This document shows, in pieces, positions 1-10,052 of a DNA stretch of 64,000 nt (positions within the stretch are counted from its first letter, which is position 1; every line of letters starts with the position of its first letter). A program made the translations under genes and the position numbers. This DNA is from Zasmidium citrigriseum (taxonomy: Eukaryota > Ascomycota > Dothideomycetes > Mycosphaerellales > Mycosphaerellaceae): the NCBI GenBank assembly GCA_002786025.1, contig NHNW01000082.1, positions 62,001 to 126,000 on the forward strand, given 5' to 3'. Below the pieces are notes generated by a model. That model saw only the letters and a program-made list of their open reading frames with translations. It ran no database searches and was not told where the DNA came from.

Positions 1-1
1 C

Positions 2-1165
2 TTCGTCCTCGAAATCCTCTTCTGCGCCGTCACGAAACTCTACGTCGGTATGTTGCTCGCGCGAGTGCTTGTGGGTATGGCGAGCTCGACCTTTGCGGTG
101 ATCATCGTGGGCGTCGTGGCGGATATCTATGATTCTGCGCAGGAGAGGTATTTCGCTCTGACGCTTTTCACCGGCGGTGCCATGTTTGGGAATGGATTTG
201 GACCTTTGGTGAGTGGGTTCATTGTGCAGAATGCCTCGTGGCGATGGGTCTTTGGGGCTTTTGACTTTTTTGTTCTGGGAATGGTTGTGGTGTTTGCTGT
301 GAGTTATCATGAGACGCGGAGTGCGATTTTGTTGCAGAGGAAAGGGGAGGCGTTGAATGAATGGTATGAGGATGTCTTGCGTACGACCAAAGACCACCGC
401 GGCGACGACGAGAAATCCGACCCATCTCTGTCCGCCGTCCGTTGGACAGTCGAAGGCTCCCAACAACGGAGCCTCGCCACAAAGATCAAAACCTCCCTAA
501 CAACCCCCCTCCGCCTCCTCCTCACCGAACCCGTAGTCTTCTGGTTCTCCTGCTGGGCCTCCTTCGCCTGGTCAATAATGTACGCTCTCCTCGTCGTCGT
601 CCCTTATACCTTCCAAACCATCTACAGCTTCGACCTGCAAACCTCCAGCGCCATCTTCGCCGCCATGTGCATCGCCAGCATCCTCATGATGGGCATAACA
701 CCTTACCACGACAAGATTTGCAAAGCACTCCTATCTCCAGAACGCTACAACAGTCCTGAAGGCCTCCTCTACCCCGTCGCTATCGAGTCGATCCTCCTCC
801 CCGCGGGCCTCTTCTGGTTCGGCTGGGCCGCCGAAACTCCCACCTACTGGATCGTACCTGCTCTCGGTCTGGCAGTTGCGACTATGGGCATGTTTTCTGT
901 TTATCTTGCGGTTTTTGCTTATCTGGCGAGTGCGTATAAGCAGACTGCTAGTTCTGCGAATGCGGCGCAGTCGATGATGAGGAATTTGATGGGTGGGGCT
1001 TTCCCATTATTCTCCAGAGCCATGTTCGAAAGACTCGGTTTCGGAGGTGCCGGGTCACTCCTGGGCGGGATTGGAATACTCTTGACGTTTGTGCCGTGGG
1101 TGCTTATTGCTTTTGGGCCGAAGATTAGGGCGAGGTCGAAGTTTGCTTTTCAGGGGAATAGGTGA
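2..1165 (+). CDS. MFS transporter, DHA1 drug/polyamine-type, 5'-truncated by window edge
   Basis: C-terminal part of a major facilitator superfamily transporter that would move small molecules (drugs, polyamines or similar) across a membrane by proton antiport. The frame is open from base 2 and continues left of the window, so the start is missing; the ATG at 50 is internal. The visible 371 residues after that ATG carry the DHA1-like stretch ARVLVGMASS, a TM helix, FGNGFGPLVSGF followed by NASWRWVF, a long charged central loop (about residues 95-145), then a second helical half. That matches the second half of the usual 450-550 aa protein. The substrate cannot be read from sequence. No intron is needed in the visible part. 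Confidence 0.85.
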   Translation, partial: FVLEILFCAVTKLYVGMLLARVLVGMASSTFAVIIVGVVADIYDSAQERYFALTLFTGGAMFGNGFGPLVSGFIVQNASWRWVFGAFDFFVLGMVVVFAVSYHETRSAILLQRKGEALNEWYEDVLRTTKDHRGDDEKSDPSLSAVRWTVEGSQQRSLATKIKTSLTTPLRLLLTEPVVFWFSCWASFAWSIMYALLVVVPYTFQTIYSFDLQTSSAIFAAMCIASILMMGITPYHDKICKALLSPERYNSPEGLLYPVAIESILLPAGLFWFGWAAETPTYWIVPALGLAVATMGMFSVYLAVFAYLASAYKQTASSANAAQSMMRNLMGGAFPLFSRAMFERLGFGGAGSLLGGIGILLTFVPWVLIAFGPKIRARSKFAFQGNR

Positions 1166-1241
1166 GGAATTGCGAGCAGAGCTGCCGCCAATGCGAAGCG
1201 GAAAATACAATCCGTATGTTTGAATAAATTCGCGTACACTG

Positions 1242-2774
1242 TCAGCCAGTTTTCACGACACCCTGGTCCATCACCACGCCCGTTCGCTTGACCTTGAGTG
1301 TCGCCAAGACGGGATCGCTACTGCCATGGTAGAACAATGTTGCAGCTTCCGCATCGCTATCATAAAAGGCTCTCAACTTCGTTCCCTCGACTGCATCGTC
1401 CAAGACTTGAAAGTTCGAAAGTCCAGATGTCTCTGAGAGCGCGAGCACACCTACAAGACTTCCATTTGTGGTTTGGTAAAAGACATAGTCTGTTCCTCCG
1501 CCGGATTCGTCACTGCACGCTGTGATGGCAGAGCTATTGGCGACAGGCAGATCGCTGTCTGTTGAATCTCCAGCTGAGAGGATGCAGTCAGTATGTCGGA
1601 CCCATCAGGCATTGAGACTTTGTTGCTACTTACTCAATGTCCAGGTATAATCATCACTCGAATCCCACTTGAAGCTCCACTGCACCAGCGCACCGGTCGT
1701 CGAGTTGCGCATATACAGCCTGGCGAGGTGATTGTAGCTGGTGGCTCCAAGGCCACTACTACTGTCACTGCCATTCAGGAACGTCTCGTGCGCGAAGCCA
1801 TTCCATCCAACCGAGCTGAAGTCTTGATCGCTACCAACGCCGAGTTCTCTGATGGACTTTGTCACCGACCCGTAATAGACGCGAATCGTCACATCCGTGC
1901 CAAAGTCCGGGAACTGGATCACATCCAATGCCTGCGTGCTCGGCTCAGTCGCATCATTCGTGAGGATCAGGAACGGCTCCAACCACGGCTCGTTTTCGGT
2001 GCGATTCACGGCCATGAGCTGTCCGTTGTCCTGGAGGAAGAAAACGATACGGTAGTACGTTCCGAAGAGCGAGACACCCGTGGCTGCCAGGGGTGATCCG
2101 GCTCCTGCTGCCGTTGTTACGATTCCAGCCTGGCCTGATGTTGTCCACGAGTCATTCCTGATCTTTCGTTCTATAATGCTGTTGTTCTGATCCTGGTAAT
2201 ATCCATAGACACCATCCGGCGTGGAGATCACCGCAGCACCGCTTCGATCGTGGACGGCGAGCGGCTGGCCGGCTTGTTCAGAGGAGTTTGAAGATGGCGC
2301 AGGTGTGTTGTTTGCGCTACGAATTCATCAGCAAGATTGCCACGAATCCCTTCGTGGGCTGGGATCATACGCATTGTCATCGCGACCGATTTGCGTTCCA
2401 AGGACACCACCAAGCACCGCCGCAAGAACAACAACACTCGCAATCGCAACGATCACGATGAAGGTCCTTCTCTTCAGTCCGCAAACTCTCCTCTCCCTCG
2501 GTCGGCGGGCCCCCACGGACTCCTTCTCTGTAGAAGTCGTCAGCTCTCCTCGATCAACTCAGGCCCCATCCCACCTACCTTCAACATTATGCTTCTCCTG
2601 CAACGGATCCGAAGGCGAGCTCCACTTTCCAGCAGCAACGGCTTCCTTGCTATTCGCCTCAGATCCAGCCCTCCGCAGCTGAAAAGGTGCCAACTCTGGA
2701 GCCTGGGCTTCTCTGTCAATGAACGCCTCGAGACCCTCTTGTGCCCTCCAATTCGGCTCATTTGAGGTTGCCAT
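1242..2774 (-). CDS. Membrane-anchored fucose-specific-lectin-like protein
   Basis: Four exons (2774-2579, 2527-2371, 2316-1634, 1573-1242) give 455 aa. The introns at 2528-2578, 2317-2370 and 1574-1633 have GTAGGT, GTATGA and GTAAGT donors with CTGAC/CTGAT branch sites. Residues 1-85 are hydrophilic and probably cytosolic. A basic patch (CGLKRRTF) precedes one hydrophobic segment at about 88-110, and a Ser/Asn/Pro-rich linker leads to a beta-propeller-like region (about 130-455) with repeats of the type GVYGYYQDQNNS and VRVYYGS. This resembles the fungal fucose-specific lectin family, in the type II single-pass form found in many filamentous ascomycetes. Sugar binding is inferred; individual fucose-contact residues were not mapped. 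The start is the ATG at 2774. Confidence 0.8.
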
Positions 2775-3821
2775 CACGGCAGTATCGACTCAGACATGGT
2801 GAGAGAGAAAGCAATGATGAACAAGAAGCTGCAAGCTGAACTTCAGATACTCAAATCATGGCACAGCACAAACTTTAAGAGGCCGCCCCCAGCCTTGTCC
2901 GCTTGTGCACTGCATGCGTCCAAATTAGACTTTGCTGTGCAGTAGCGACGTTTTGTCAACCGCTGTGTGACCGATCACGTTCATCCTGGCAGGAACGCAC
3001 CTTCCTCATCTGCAAATGATATACATATATCACTCACCGGTTTACCAGAAGATCATGGAGCTCGGATCATCTGCGACCCAGACAGAAGAACTCTAAATCC
3101 ACTTCAGCGCCAGTCTGCTCTCGAGCAGCGAACATCGCAGTTGAGGATCGTCTTCTTCTTACCCGCTGGCTGCGTGACTGCAGCGTGCAGTCTGCAGCGT
3201 GGGGGCCATGAAAGTATCTCGGTACCACTTTCAGCTGAAAGTCGCCTTCAAGCGAGCCATGCAGAACGCTTTGGGCCATATCGAGAGCGATCGCAGCACA
3301 GCCCCTGCTATCTCATCAAGAGCAGACGGACCCTTGAAATGACAACAGGAAGCATTTCCTCTCTTTAAAAGACGTCTGCGAAGTCGAGTGCGCCAAATGG
3401 CTCGTGAGTACAATCCAACGAAATACCCACGCGCACCTAGCGAAGTTCACGAACGAGTGATGCAACAGCCCGAACGACCACGCCTTCAACGAGACTGTCA
3501 AAAGGGCAAAACAAGTGATGTCTGTCAGCAAAAGACAAGGTGAAGTCAAACATCACCAACCCCGGCCCGACTGAGCCGACTCAACCCGAAAATTTGGGTA
3601 TGGCGTGCTCGAACATCACCTCTCCATCAACCACCCGCAAACCAATCGCGCCCCTTCCAAGTCCCATAGTCTCCATCCAGATCGTAAGTTCGCATATGCG
3701 TTTCCCAATTCTTGGACTCTTATAGTATATTCTCTCGTAATAGTCTGCTTTCCCTTTGTTCCACGCAAGCCTGGGCGGGTATGGCGAATGGCGTCAGAAG
3801 CGAGGTTGATGAAAAGTGAAG
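2775..3821. other. Divergent intergenic region, lectin / methionine permease
   Basis: About 1 kb between divergently transcribed genes, so it must hold both promoters. Short open frames on both strands show no recognisable domain or splice structure. An AT-rich TATA-like stretch lies near 3018-3037. Nothing else is evident. Confidence 0.5.
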
Positions 3822-5574
3822 ATGTCTCGATTTCAGGATGAGATTTCTTCGTCTCGTACTCCTCTCCTCCATCAGCAGAAGAAGGGCAAGATGTTTGGGT
3901 ACTCCAAGGAACCCACCATACGCTCCGCGAGCGACTCCAGCTCCAAAGACCATGGCGACGTCGAAGAATCCTGTAAGTCCCCACCACCCACCCAAAACAA
4001 CCCCTTCTAACACCCTCCCAGACTCCGGCCACAACCCCTCAACAACAAAACGCCAAATCGGCCTAACATCCTCAACCTTCCTAATCTTCAACCGCATGGT
4101 CGGAACCGGAGTCTTCGCCACCCCCTCCGCAATCCTCTCCCTAACCGGCAGCGTCGGCCTCTCGCTCTTCATGTGGGTCTTCGGCCTCCTCATAGCATCC
4201 GCTGGCATGGCCGTATACCTCGAATTCGGCACCGCGCTACCCGTGAACGGCGGCGAGAAGAATTACCTCGAGTATGTCTTCCGAAGGCCGAAGTTTATCG
4301 CCACGGGGTTTTATACCGGGTATGTGATCCTGCTGGGTTGGGCGGGGAGTAATAGTGTTGTGTTTGGGGAGTATATCCTCAACGCCGCAAACGTCGAAGT
4401 CGGACGATGGAATCAGCGAGGCGTTGGGCTGGCGTGTATCACCGCCGCTTTTCTCATCCATGGACTGGCCCTCAAATGGGGACTCAGGCTGCAAAACCTC
4501 CTCGGCATCATCAAACTGATCGTCATCCTAATCATCGTCATCGCCGGCTGGGCAGCCCTCGGCGGCGCGCTCAAGATCGAGAAACCGGATAACTTCTCCC
4601 ACGCCTTCGAAGGCACGACAGGCAGCGCTTATGGCATCGTCACGGCTCTATACAACGTGATATGGTCGTATATCGGATACAGTAACGCCAACTACGCCCT
4701 CAGCGAGACGAAGAACCCCGTCCGGACTCTCAAGATCGCCGCTCCGTTGGCGCTTTTTAGCGTTGGGACGTTGTATATTCTTGTTAATATCGCGTATTTC
4801 GCTGCTGTGCCGAAAGATGAGATTCTTTCCTCCGGACGGATTCTGGCGGCGAGTTTCTTTCGGAATGTTTTTGGTACTGGAGCGGCGGAGCGTGCTCTTA
4901 GTGTCCTGGTTGCGCTGAGTGCGTTTGGGAACGTGTTGAGTGTGATTTTCTCCCAAGGCCGCCTGGTTCAAGAATTGGGACGGGAAGGAATCCTCCCCTT
5001 TTCGAGGTTTTGGGCGAGCAATCGTCCTTTCAACGCTCCTCTCGCCGGTCTCTTTGAGCATTGGTGCGTCTCTGTCATCATCATGCTTGCGCCGCCTCCG
5101 GGTGATGCGTATAACTTCATCGTCAAGTAAGTCTCCTTTACCCCCTTATATTTACCAAAGTTGAAGGCTGACATTGTGCCTCGCAGCGTCATCTCCTATC
5201 CTCTGGCGATAATCAATACCTTCGTCGCGCTCGGCCTCCTCTACTTGTACTGGAACAAGGCATCCTGGAACTGGTCGCCACCCTTCAAAGCCACCTGGCC
5301 CGTCGTGCTCTTCTTCCTGCTCAGCAATATCTACCTCGTCGTGGCTCCATTCGTGCCACCCACGGATGGAAATGCGATTTACCAAAGCTTGCCGTACTAT
5401 CTTCACTGCGTAGTCGGATGGGGCATCATCGCGGGTGGTGGTGTGTACTGGCTACTTTGGGCGGTTGTACTACCCAAGATCGGGAAGTATGAGCTCGTAC
5501 GGGAGCGGTATGTCGATGAAATCGATGGTTGGGAGAGATGGAGGTTCGTCAGGAGGCCTCTAGGTCGTTCGTAG
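3822..5574 (+). CDS. High-affinity methionine permease-like amino acid transporter (MUP1 type)
   Basis: Three exons (3822-3972, 4022-5126, 5187-5574) encode 547 aa. The introns at 3973-4021 and 5127-5186 begin GTAAGT; the first has a TCTAAC branch site and CCCAG acceptor. The protein is an APC-superfamily permease: a hydrophilic N-terminus of about 60 residues, then the TM1 motif FNRMVGTGVFATPS (residues 73-86), GYVILLGWAGSNS, the conserved region YSNANYALSETKNPV, and about 12 hydrophobic segments. MUP1 relatives import methionine and other sulfur amino acids at the plasma membrane; exact substrate is inference. An alternative ATG at 3838 lies in another frame that bypasses the first intron and gives a low-complexity N-terminus, so I prefer 3822. 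Confidence 0.87.
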
Positions 5575-5603
5575 ATCTCTGAAATCGCAATCCTTGTTTT
5601 GAT

Positions 5604-7288
5604 TCATGCCTTTTCCGCATGCACAACATCAACAGTAACATCTTCTTTCTCCAGTGACATCTTCGCAATCGAAACCCTCCTGTGACCCTCCGTCTCGGCG
5701 TCCTCTCCATCAAACACCACAGCGATCTCCTCGAGAGTCCGTCCTTTCGTCTATACAGTGAGTCAGCAAAGTCCGAAATACGAGATCTGTCAACCTTGAA
5801 CTCACCTCAGGAAACAAGAACCAAATCGTGGGTATCATCGCGGCCAGGGTTGCGATGTAGACGAAATAGAACTTCCACTGAATCGCCTCCAACGCAATCG
5901 GATTAACATACTGATTGAAGAACCCCGCGCCAAAGACCGTGGTCAAATTAACACTCAACCCCTTCGCTCTCAAACCAAAAGGCAGAATCTCAACCGGATA
6001 CGCAATGCTCAGGGGCGTGAATGCAATGTCATAAAACCCGAAAAATATGAACAGGAAAGCCACAGTCGCGGCTCCGGCTGCGCGGATCCCGTGCTCGGCG
6101 AAGGTGGCGCTGAGAGCGGTGATTATGATGAAGGAGAGGAGCATGCCTGAGGCGGAGAGCAGCCAGAGAGGTCGTCGACCGTAGCGTTCTGCGGCGAGGG
6201 CGCCGAGGAAGGCGAGGATGCTGTTCCAGATTTGGAGGGAGAGGTTTATTACCGACTGGGTTGTTGAGGAGGTTATGCCAACGGATTTGAGGATTGGGGC
6301 AAGGTAGTCTGATGGGGACGGAGGAGTCAGTGAGAGTGTGGAAGGGGGCTTGATGGGGATACTGACAGCTGACGATGCCATTGCCGGCCCATTGAATCAT
6401 GAAGCCGACGAGAACGCAGATCAAGAGGCGATGGCGATTGCCTTTGGTTGCAAAGAAGGTCGCCCAGCCGTTCCGTCGAGCCGCTTCACGTTCAGCTTCC
6501 AAGGTGTGGCAGATTTCTTGATACTCGAATTGTACGAGTTGATCGTCGATGGAGCCGTTGGCGTGGTACTTGGCGAGGATGTGGAGGGCTTCGTGGTGGC
6601 GATTCTTGGAGACGAGCCATCGAGGCGATTCGGGCACGACGAGGAGACCCAGAAGTTGGATCGCAGGGAAGAGACCTTGCAGGAGACAGGGCAGTCGCCA
6701 GCTCCAAGTGCTGCCCATGTGCAGCGTCCCTAACGTGACGGCTGCAGAGACGATAGCACCCCAGAACCAGATGGCCTGGAAGAGGTTGGTGATGTTGGCG
6801 CGATGCTTTGGGTGAGCGATTTCGGTCGTCAAGGGCGGAGCGGCGGTTTGGGAGAATCCCAGACCAACACCCAACATGATTCTGGTGCCGAGAAAGGCGT
6901 ACACTCCTGATGTGGCGCACTGGACGACTGACGCCGCGAGCATGAGAAAGGATCCGATTGCTACACAGAAGCGTCGACCCATGTAGTCGCTGACGTAGGA
7001 AGCTGGGACAAAGGATGGAAGACCTCCCAGGCTGATACCTGCGAGCGTGAGGCCCAGGAGGCTGGCGTTGACGTCGCCAAGATTGTTGTTGAACGAGGGT
7101 ATGGCGAGCAGTCCGTTGATCAGAGAGCCGTCGTAGCCGTTTGCTGCCGCTGATGCGAACATGGTCAGGATGGCTAGGTTGAGGCGTCGAAGGCCTGGGT
7201 CGCGGGTCCATCGGGGGTTGACGTTGTTCGATAGGGACTTGTAGACTTCATCGCCGCTGGAGGCGACAATACCGGAGGGACCACCCAT
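5604..7288 (-). CDS. MFS sugar transporter (lactose/maltose/hexose permease family)
   Basis: Three exons (7288-6367, 6308-5806, 5750-5604) give 523 aa, close to the usual 500-550 aa. The introns are 6309-6366 (GTCAGT donor, CACTGAC branch) and 5751-5805 (GTGAGT donor). Sugar-porter landmarks are present: DYMGRR (101-106) after TM2, GLGFSQTAAPPL, PESPRWLVSKN (219-229) after TM6, ERYGRRPLWL after TM8 and PVEILPFGLRAKG after TM10. It should import a mono- or disaccharide by proton symport at the plasma membrane. It is divergent from the alpha-glucosidase starting at 7961 and near a Zn2Cys6 regulator, which points to maltose or a related alpha-glucoside as substrate; that is inference from context. 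Confidence 0.9.
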
Positions 7289-7960
7289 GTCGTCAGGTTA
7301 CTCTGAAGGGTGCTGAGCAGCTAAGATGGAAGAATGTTTCGACGCTGTAGTGGAGGCAGCTGTGGCGAGGAGTTGCTGTTGCACGATCTGATCATGTCCT
7401 GGGGTGTTGAGAGTCTTCTTATATGTCAGTCATGCTACCGTTCGAGGTGCCGTCCGAAGTGTGGCTCTTTCCCTGTCGTCTGGAAAGGGTCTCGTGCAAG
7501 CATGCCAAAAGCCACATGGGCATACGATCTGGAGAGGCAAACGTGGAGTCCCCGCAAGACAATGATCCAAAGGATTCGAGGCCGTCCCCGTCAGTCTCTT
7601 TTTGGGAAAGCGTGGGACTGTCCAACCAATGACGCCTCAAGAAGTGTTTGCGAAAGTGTTTGCGAGAGTCTCTGCGAGAGTCTTCGCGAGAAAGCCTGCG
7701 AGATTTTGGCTGGATGGCTGCACCCATTCCGCCACTCAGTCTTCTCGAGCATGTCTACGAGAGTCTTTGCGAGAATGGCGGCGGCCTTGTCGGCCGTGGG
7801 TCTTCTTGACATTGTCGGCGTTTCTCGTCCTGCGAGTAGATCAAGGCGTGCTTAAGTAAATGTCCATTGCAGTTGCATTCTTTCTACAATTCTTGCATCT
7901 TACCTGAAATCATATTTTCGCCCTCCGCACTCCTTTACCGTCAGCTGTTGTCAGCAAAGC
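7289..7960. promoter_or_regulatory. Shared divergent promoter region, sugar transporter / alpha-glucosidase
   Basis: The 672 bp between the two ATGs must drive both genes. It contains a 12-bp tandem repeat (7644-7703, with a weaker continuation at 7753-7774) and a GC-rich spot with three CGG triplets at 7779-7781, 7782-7784 and 7791-7793. Zn2Cys6 proteins bind CGG triplets, but none of these pairs shows the N8 spacing known for AmyR-type regulators, so the binding role is speculative. No coding frame here has recognisable homology. Confidence 0.5.
7644..7703. repeat. 12-bp tandem repeat, five units
   Basis: Five consecutive 12-bp units read GTGTTTGCGAAA, GTGTTTGCGAGA, GTCTCTGCGAGA, GTCTTCGCGAGA and AAGCCTGCGAGA. 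Related units (GTCTACGAGA, then GTCTTTGCGAGA) recur at 7753-7774. The core TGCGAGA/CGCGAGA is constant and divergence rises toward the last unit. It lies in the divergent promoter about 260-320 bp upstream of the alpha-glucosidase ATG. Confidence 0.85.
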
Positions 7961-9739
7961 ATGGCGTCGACAACTGTAACAACGACCAACTCACAGCCGG
8001 AGCGGGCGTGGTGGAAAGAAGCCTCAGTGTACCAGATCTATCCGTCTTCATTCAAGGACTCCAATGGCGATGGTATTGGTGACATCCCGGGCGTCATCGA
8101 GAAGTTGGACTATATCAAGGCTCTCGGCGTCGATATCGTGTGGATCTGTCCCGTATACAAAAGTCCTCAGGTCGATATGGGATACGACATATCCGATTAT
8201 CGAGCGATCGACTCCAGATATGGCTCAATGGAAGACGTGGACCGGTTGATTCATGGATTGCATTCCAGAGGCATGAAGTTCCTCATGGACCTCGTGGTCA
8301 ACCATACTTCAGATCAACATGCCTGGTTCCAGGAATCTCGTTCGTCCACGTCAAGTCCGTACCGTGATTGGTACATATGGCGGCCCCCGGTAGTTGATAG
8401 CGAAGGAAAGCGACATCCACCGAACAACTGGAGCGCGTACTTTGGGGGTAGTGCGTGGACTTTTGACGAGGCCACTGGAGAGTACTATTTGCATCTCTTC
8501 GCTCCTCAGCAGCCGGATCTGAACTGGGAGTGCGACGCGATGCGAGAAGAGGTGTACAGCACCATGCGTTTCTGGCTCGACAAAGGCGTCGATGGGTTCA
8601 GGATGGACGTCATCAATCTGATCAGCAAGGATCCTAGTCTGCCAGATGCGACAGTGGTAGACCCAAGTAAGCAATATCACCACGGATGTGAACATTATGC
8701 CAACGGTCCGCGGATCCATGAGTATCTCCAGGACATTGGCGCCATAATGAAAGAATACGAGGCCTTCTCAGTCGGTGAAATGCCTTGGATCAGCGACCCT
8801 GACGAGATCTTGCGATGCGTTGGATCCGAGCGCAATGAGCTGAACATGATCTTCAACTTTGACATCGTGGAAGGCATTGACCATGGCGTTGACGGGAAGT
8901 TCAGTCCAAAAGACTGGCAGATGTCGGAGCTGAAAGATATTGTTAGCAAATGGCAGCAGTTCATGTATGACAACTGTGGCTGGAACGCATTGTTCCTCGA
9001 GAACCACGATCAAGCTCGAGCGATCTCTCGCTGGGCTTCTGACAAGAAGCAGTACCGAGAGCAGGCCTCCAAGATGTTTGCCACATTCTTAGGTCTCCAA
9101 AGCGGGACAGTCTTCCTATACCAAGGGCAAGAGCTTGGTATGTCCAACATCCCGGAAGAATGGGACATGGAAGAATTTCGTGACCTCGAGACTTTGAACC
9201 ACTGGAAAGAGTTGTGTGATGCTCGGGCTGAAGGCGAGGTACGCAGGACAGCCAAAGAACAGTACCATCTCAAGTCCCGAGACAATGCTCGAACACCCAT
9301 GCAATGGACAGCAGAACCACATGCCGGCTTTACGAGCGGCAATCCTTGGTTCCGTGTGAACGACTCGTACAGCGAGTGCAATGCTCGTAGCCAGGTAGGC
9401 AGGTCTGGAAGCCCTTTCGAGTACTGGGCCAGTATCCTGAAACTGCGGAAGGAGAGAGCCAACGTCTTTGTCTATGGAGCCTTTCAGTTGGTAGATCAAG
9501 GCCATAGGGATGTTTTCGCGTACACGAGGACCGCGGAGGAGGAGTCGGTATTGGTGGTGTGCAATTTTCGCGAGCGAGTGGTGGAGTGGTCGCTTCCGCG
9601 AGACATTTTCATGCTGAATAGCAGACATGTTCTGGCGAGTGTCTACGAGAACGTACAGTTCGGAGACGGGAATAGCGTTCGCTTGAGGCCATTCGAAGCG
9701 TTTGTTTGCGCGAAAGGAGGGACATCCAGTCGCCTGTAG
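7961..9739 (+). CDS. Alpha-glucosidase (maltase), glycoside hydrolase family 13
   Basis: Intronless gene of 592 aa, the usual size of fungal cytosolic maltases. It would hydrolyse maltose and related alpha-1,4 (or sucrose/isomaltose-type) glucosides to glucose. The GH13 regions are all visible: DIVWICPVYKSP, MDLVVNHTSDQH (region I), DGFRMDVIN with nucleophile Asp216, SVGEMPW with acid/base Glu273, and FLENHDQAR with Asp350; this spacing matches yeast maltase. The start MASTTVTTTN lacks a signal peptide, so the enzyme is probably intracellular and depends on sugar uptake by the divergent transporter. The next gene is a Zn2Cys6 regulator, completing a utilisation set. Confidence 0.94.
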   Translation: MASTTVTTTNSQPERAWWKEASVYQIYPSSFKDSNGDGIGDIPGVIEKLDYIKALGVDIVWICPVYKSPQVDMGYDISDYRAIDSRYGSMEDVDRLIHGLHSRGMKFLMDLVVNHTSDQHAWFQESRSSTSSPYRDWYIWRPPVVDSEGKRHPPNNWSAYFGGSAWTFDEATGEYYLHLFAPQQPDLNWECDAMREEVYSTMRFWLDKGVDGFRMDVINLISKDPSLPDATVVDPSKQYHHGCEHYANGPRIHEYLQDIGAIMKEYEAFSVGEMPWISDPDEILRCVGSERNELNMIFNFDIVEGIDHGVDGKFSPKDWQMSELKDIVSKWQQFMYDNCGWNALFLENHDQARAISRWASDKKQYREQASKMFATFLGLQSGTVFLYQGQELGMSNIPEEWDMEEFRDLETLNHWKELCDARAEGEVRRTAKEQYHLKSRDNARTPMQWTAEPHAGFTSGNPWFRVNDSYSECNARSQVGRSGSPFEYWASILKLRKERANVFVYGAFQLVDQGHRDVFAYTRTAEEESVLVVCNFRERVVEWSLPRDIFMLNSRHVLASVYENVQFGDGNSVRLRPFEAFVCAKGGTSSRL

Positions 9740-10052
9740 TTTGTAGATATTGGCGGGTTGCTTCTCGATTGATATCCTTGAATGTTCGCAACAAATGCTC
9801 AACTGGCCCTGCTCGTTCCTTGGCGTGAATCGATACCCACGTGATGATTGTGATGATTGTGATGATGGAAATTAGAAAGGTGATGACAGAAGGACGGTGG
9901 GCATTCAAGCATCGCAACTTCCCAGCCCCTTTTCGCCCCCACTCTGACCGCTGCTTAGTAAGCCCAGAGGTCCACCTTGCCACCTCTTTGAAAGCCAACT
10001 CCCCTCTGCGTTTCGACATGACTCTTGCACGAACATTTCCAGTACTAGAGCG
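9740..10052. other. Intergenic region with a 9-bp triplicate
   Basis: 313 bp between the alpha-glucosidase stop and the regulator ATG, so it holds a terminator and a promoter. Three near-identical 9-bp units (TGATGATTG, TGATGATTG, TGATGATGG) lie at 9842-9868. Nothing else recognisable. Confidence 0.5.

Noticed and set aside
6492..7211. 239-codon minus-strand frame within the sugar transporter
   Set aside because: Alternate frame of the transporter exon; Arg/Pro/Ser-rich shadow translation.
7423..7859. Overlapping open frames across the 12-bp repeats encoding Cys-Glu-Ser repeats
   Set aside because: Open frames follow from the 12-bp period being a multiple of three; no start context, splice sites or flanking domain.
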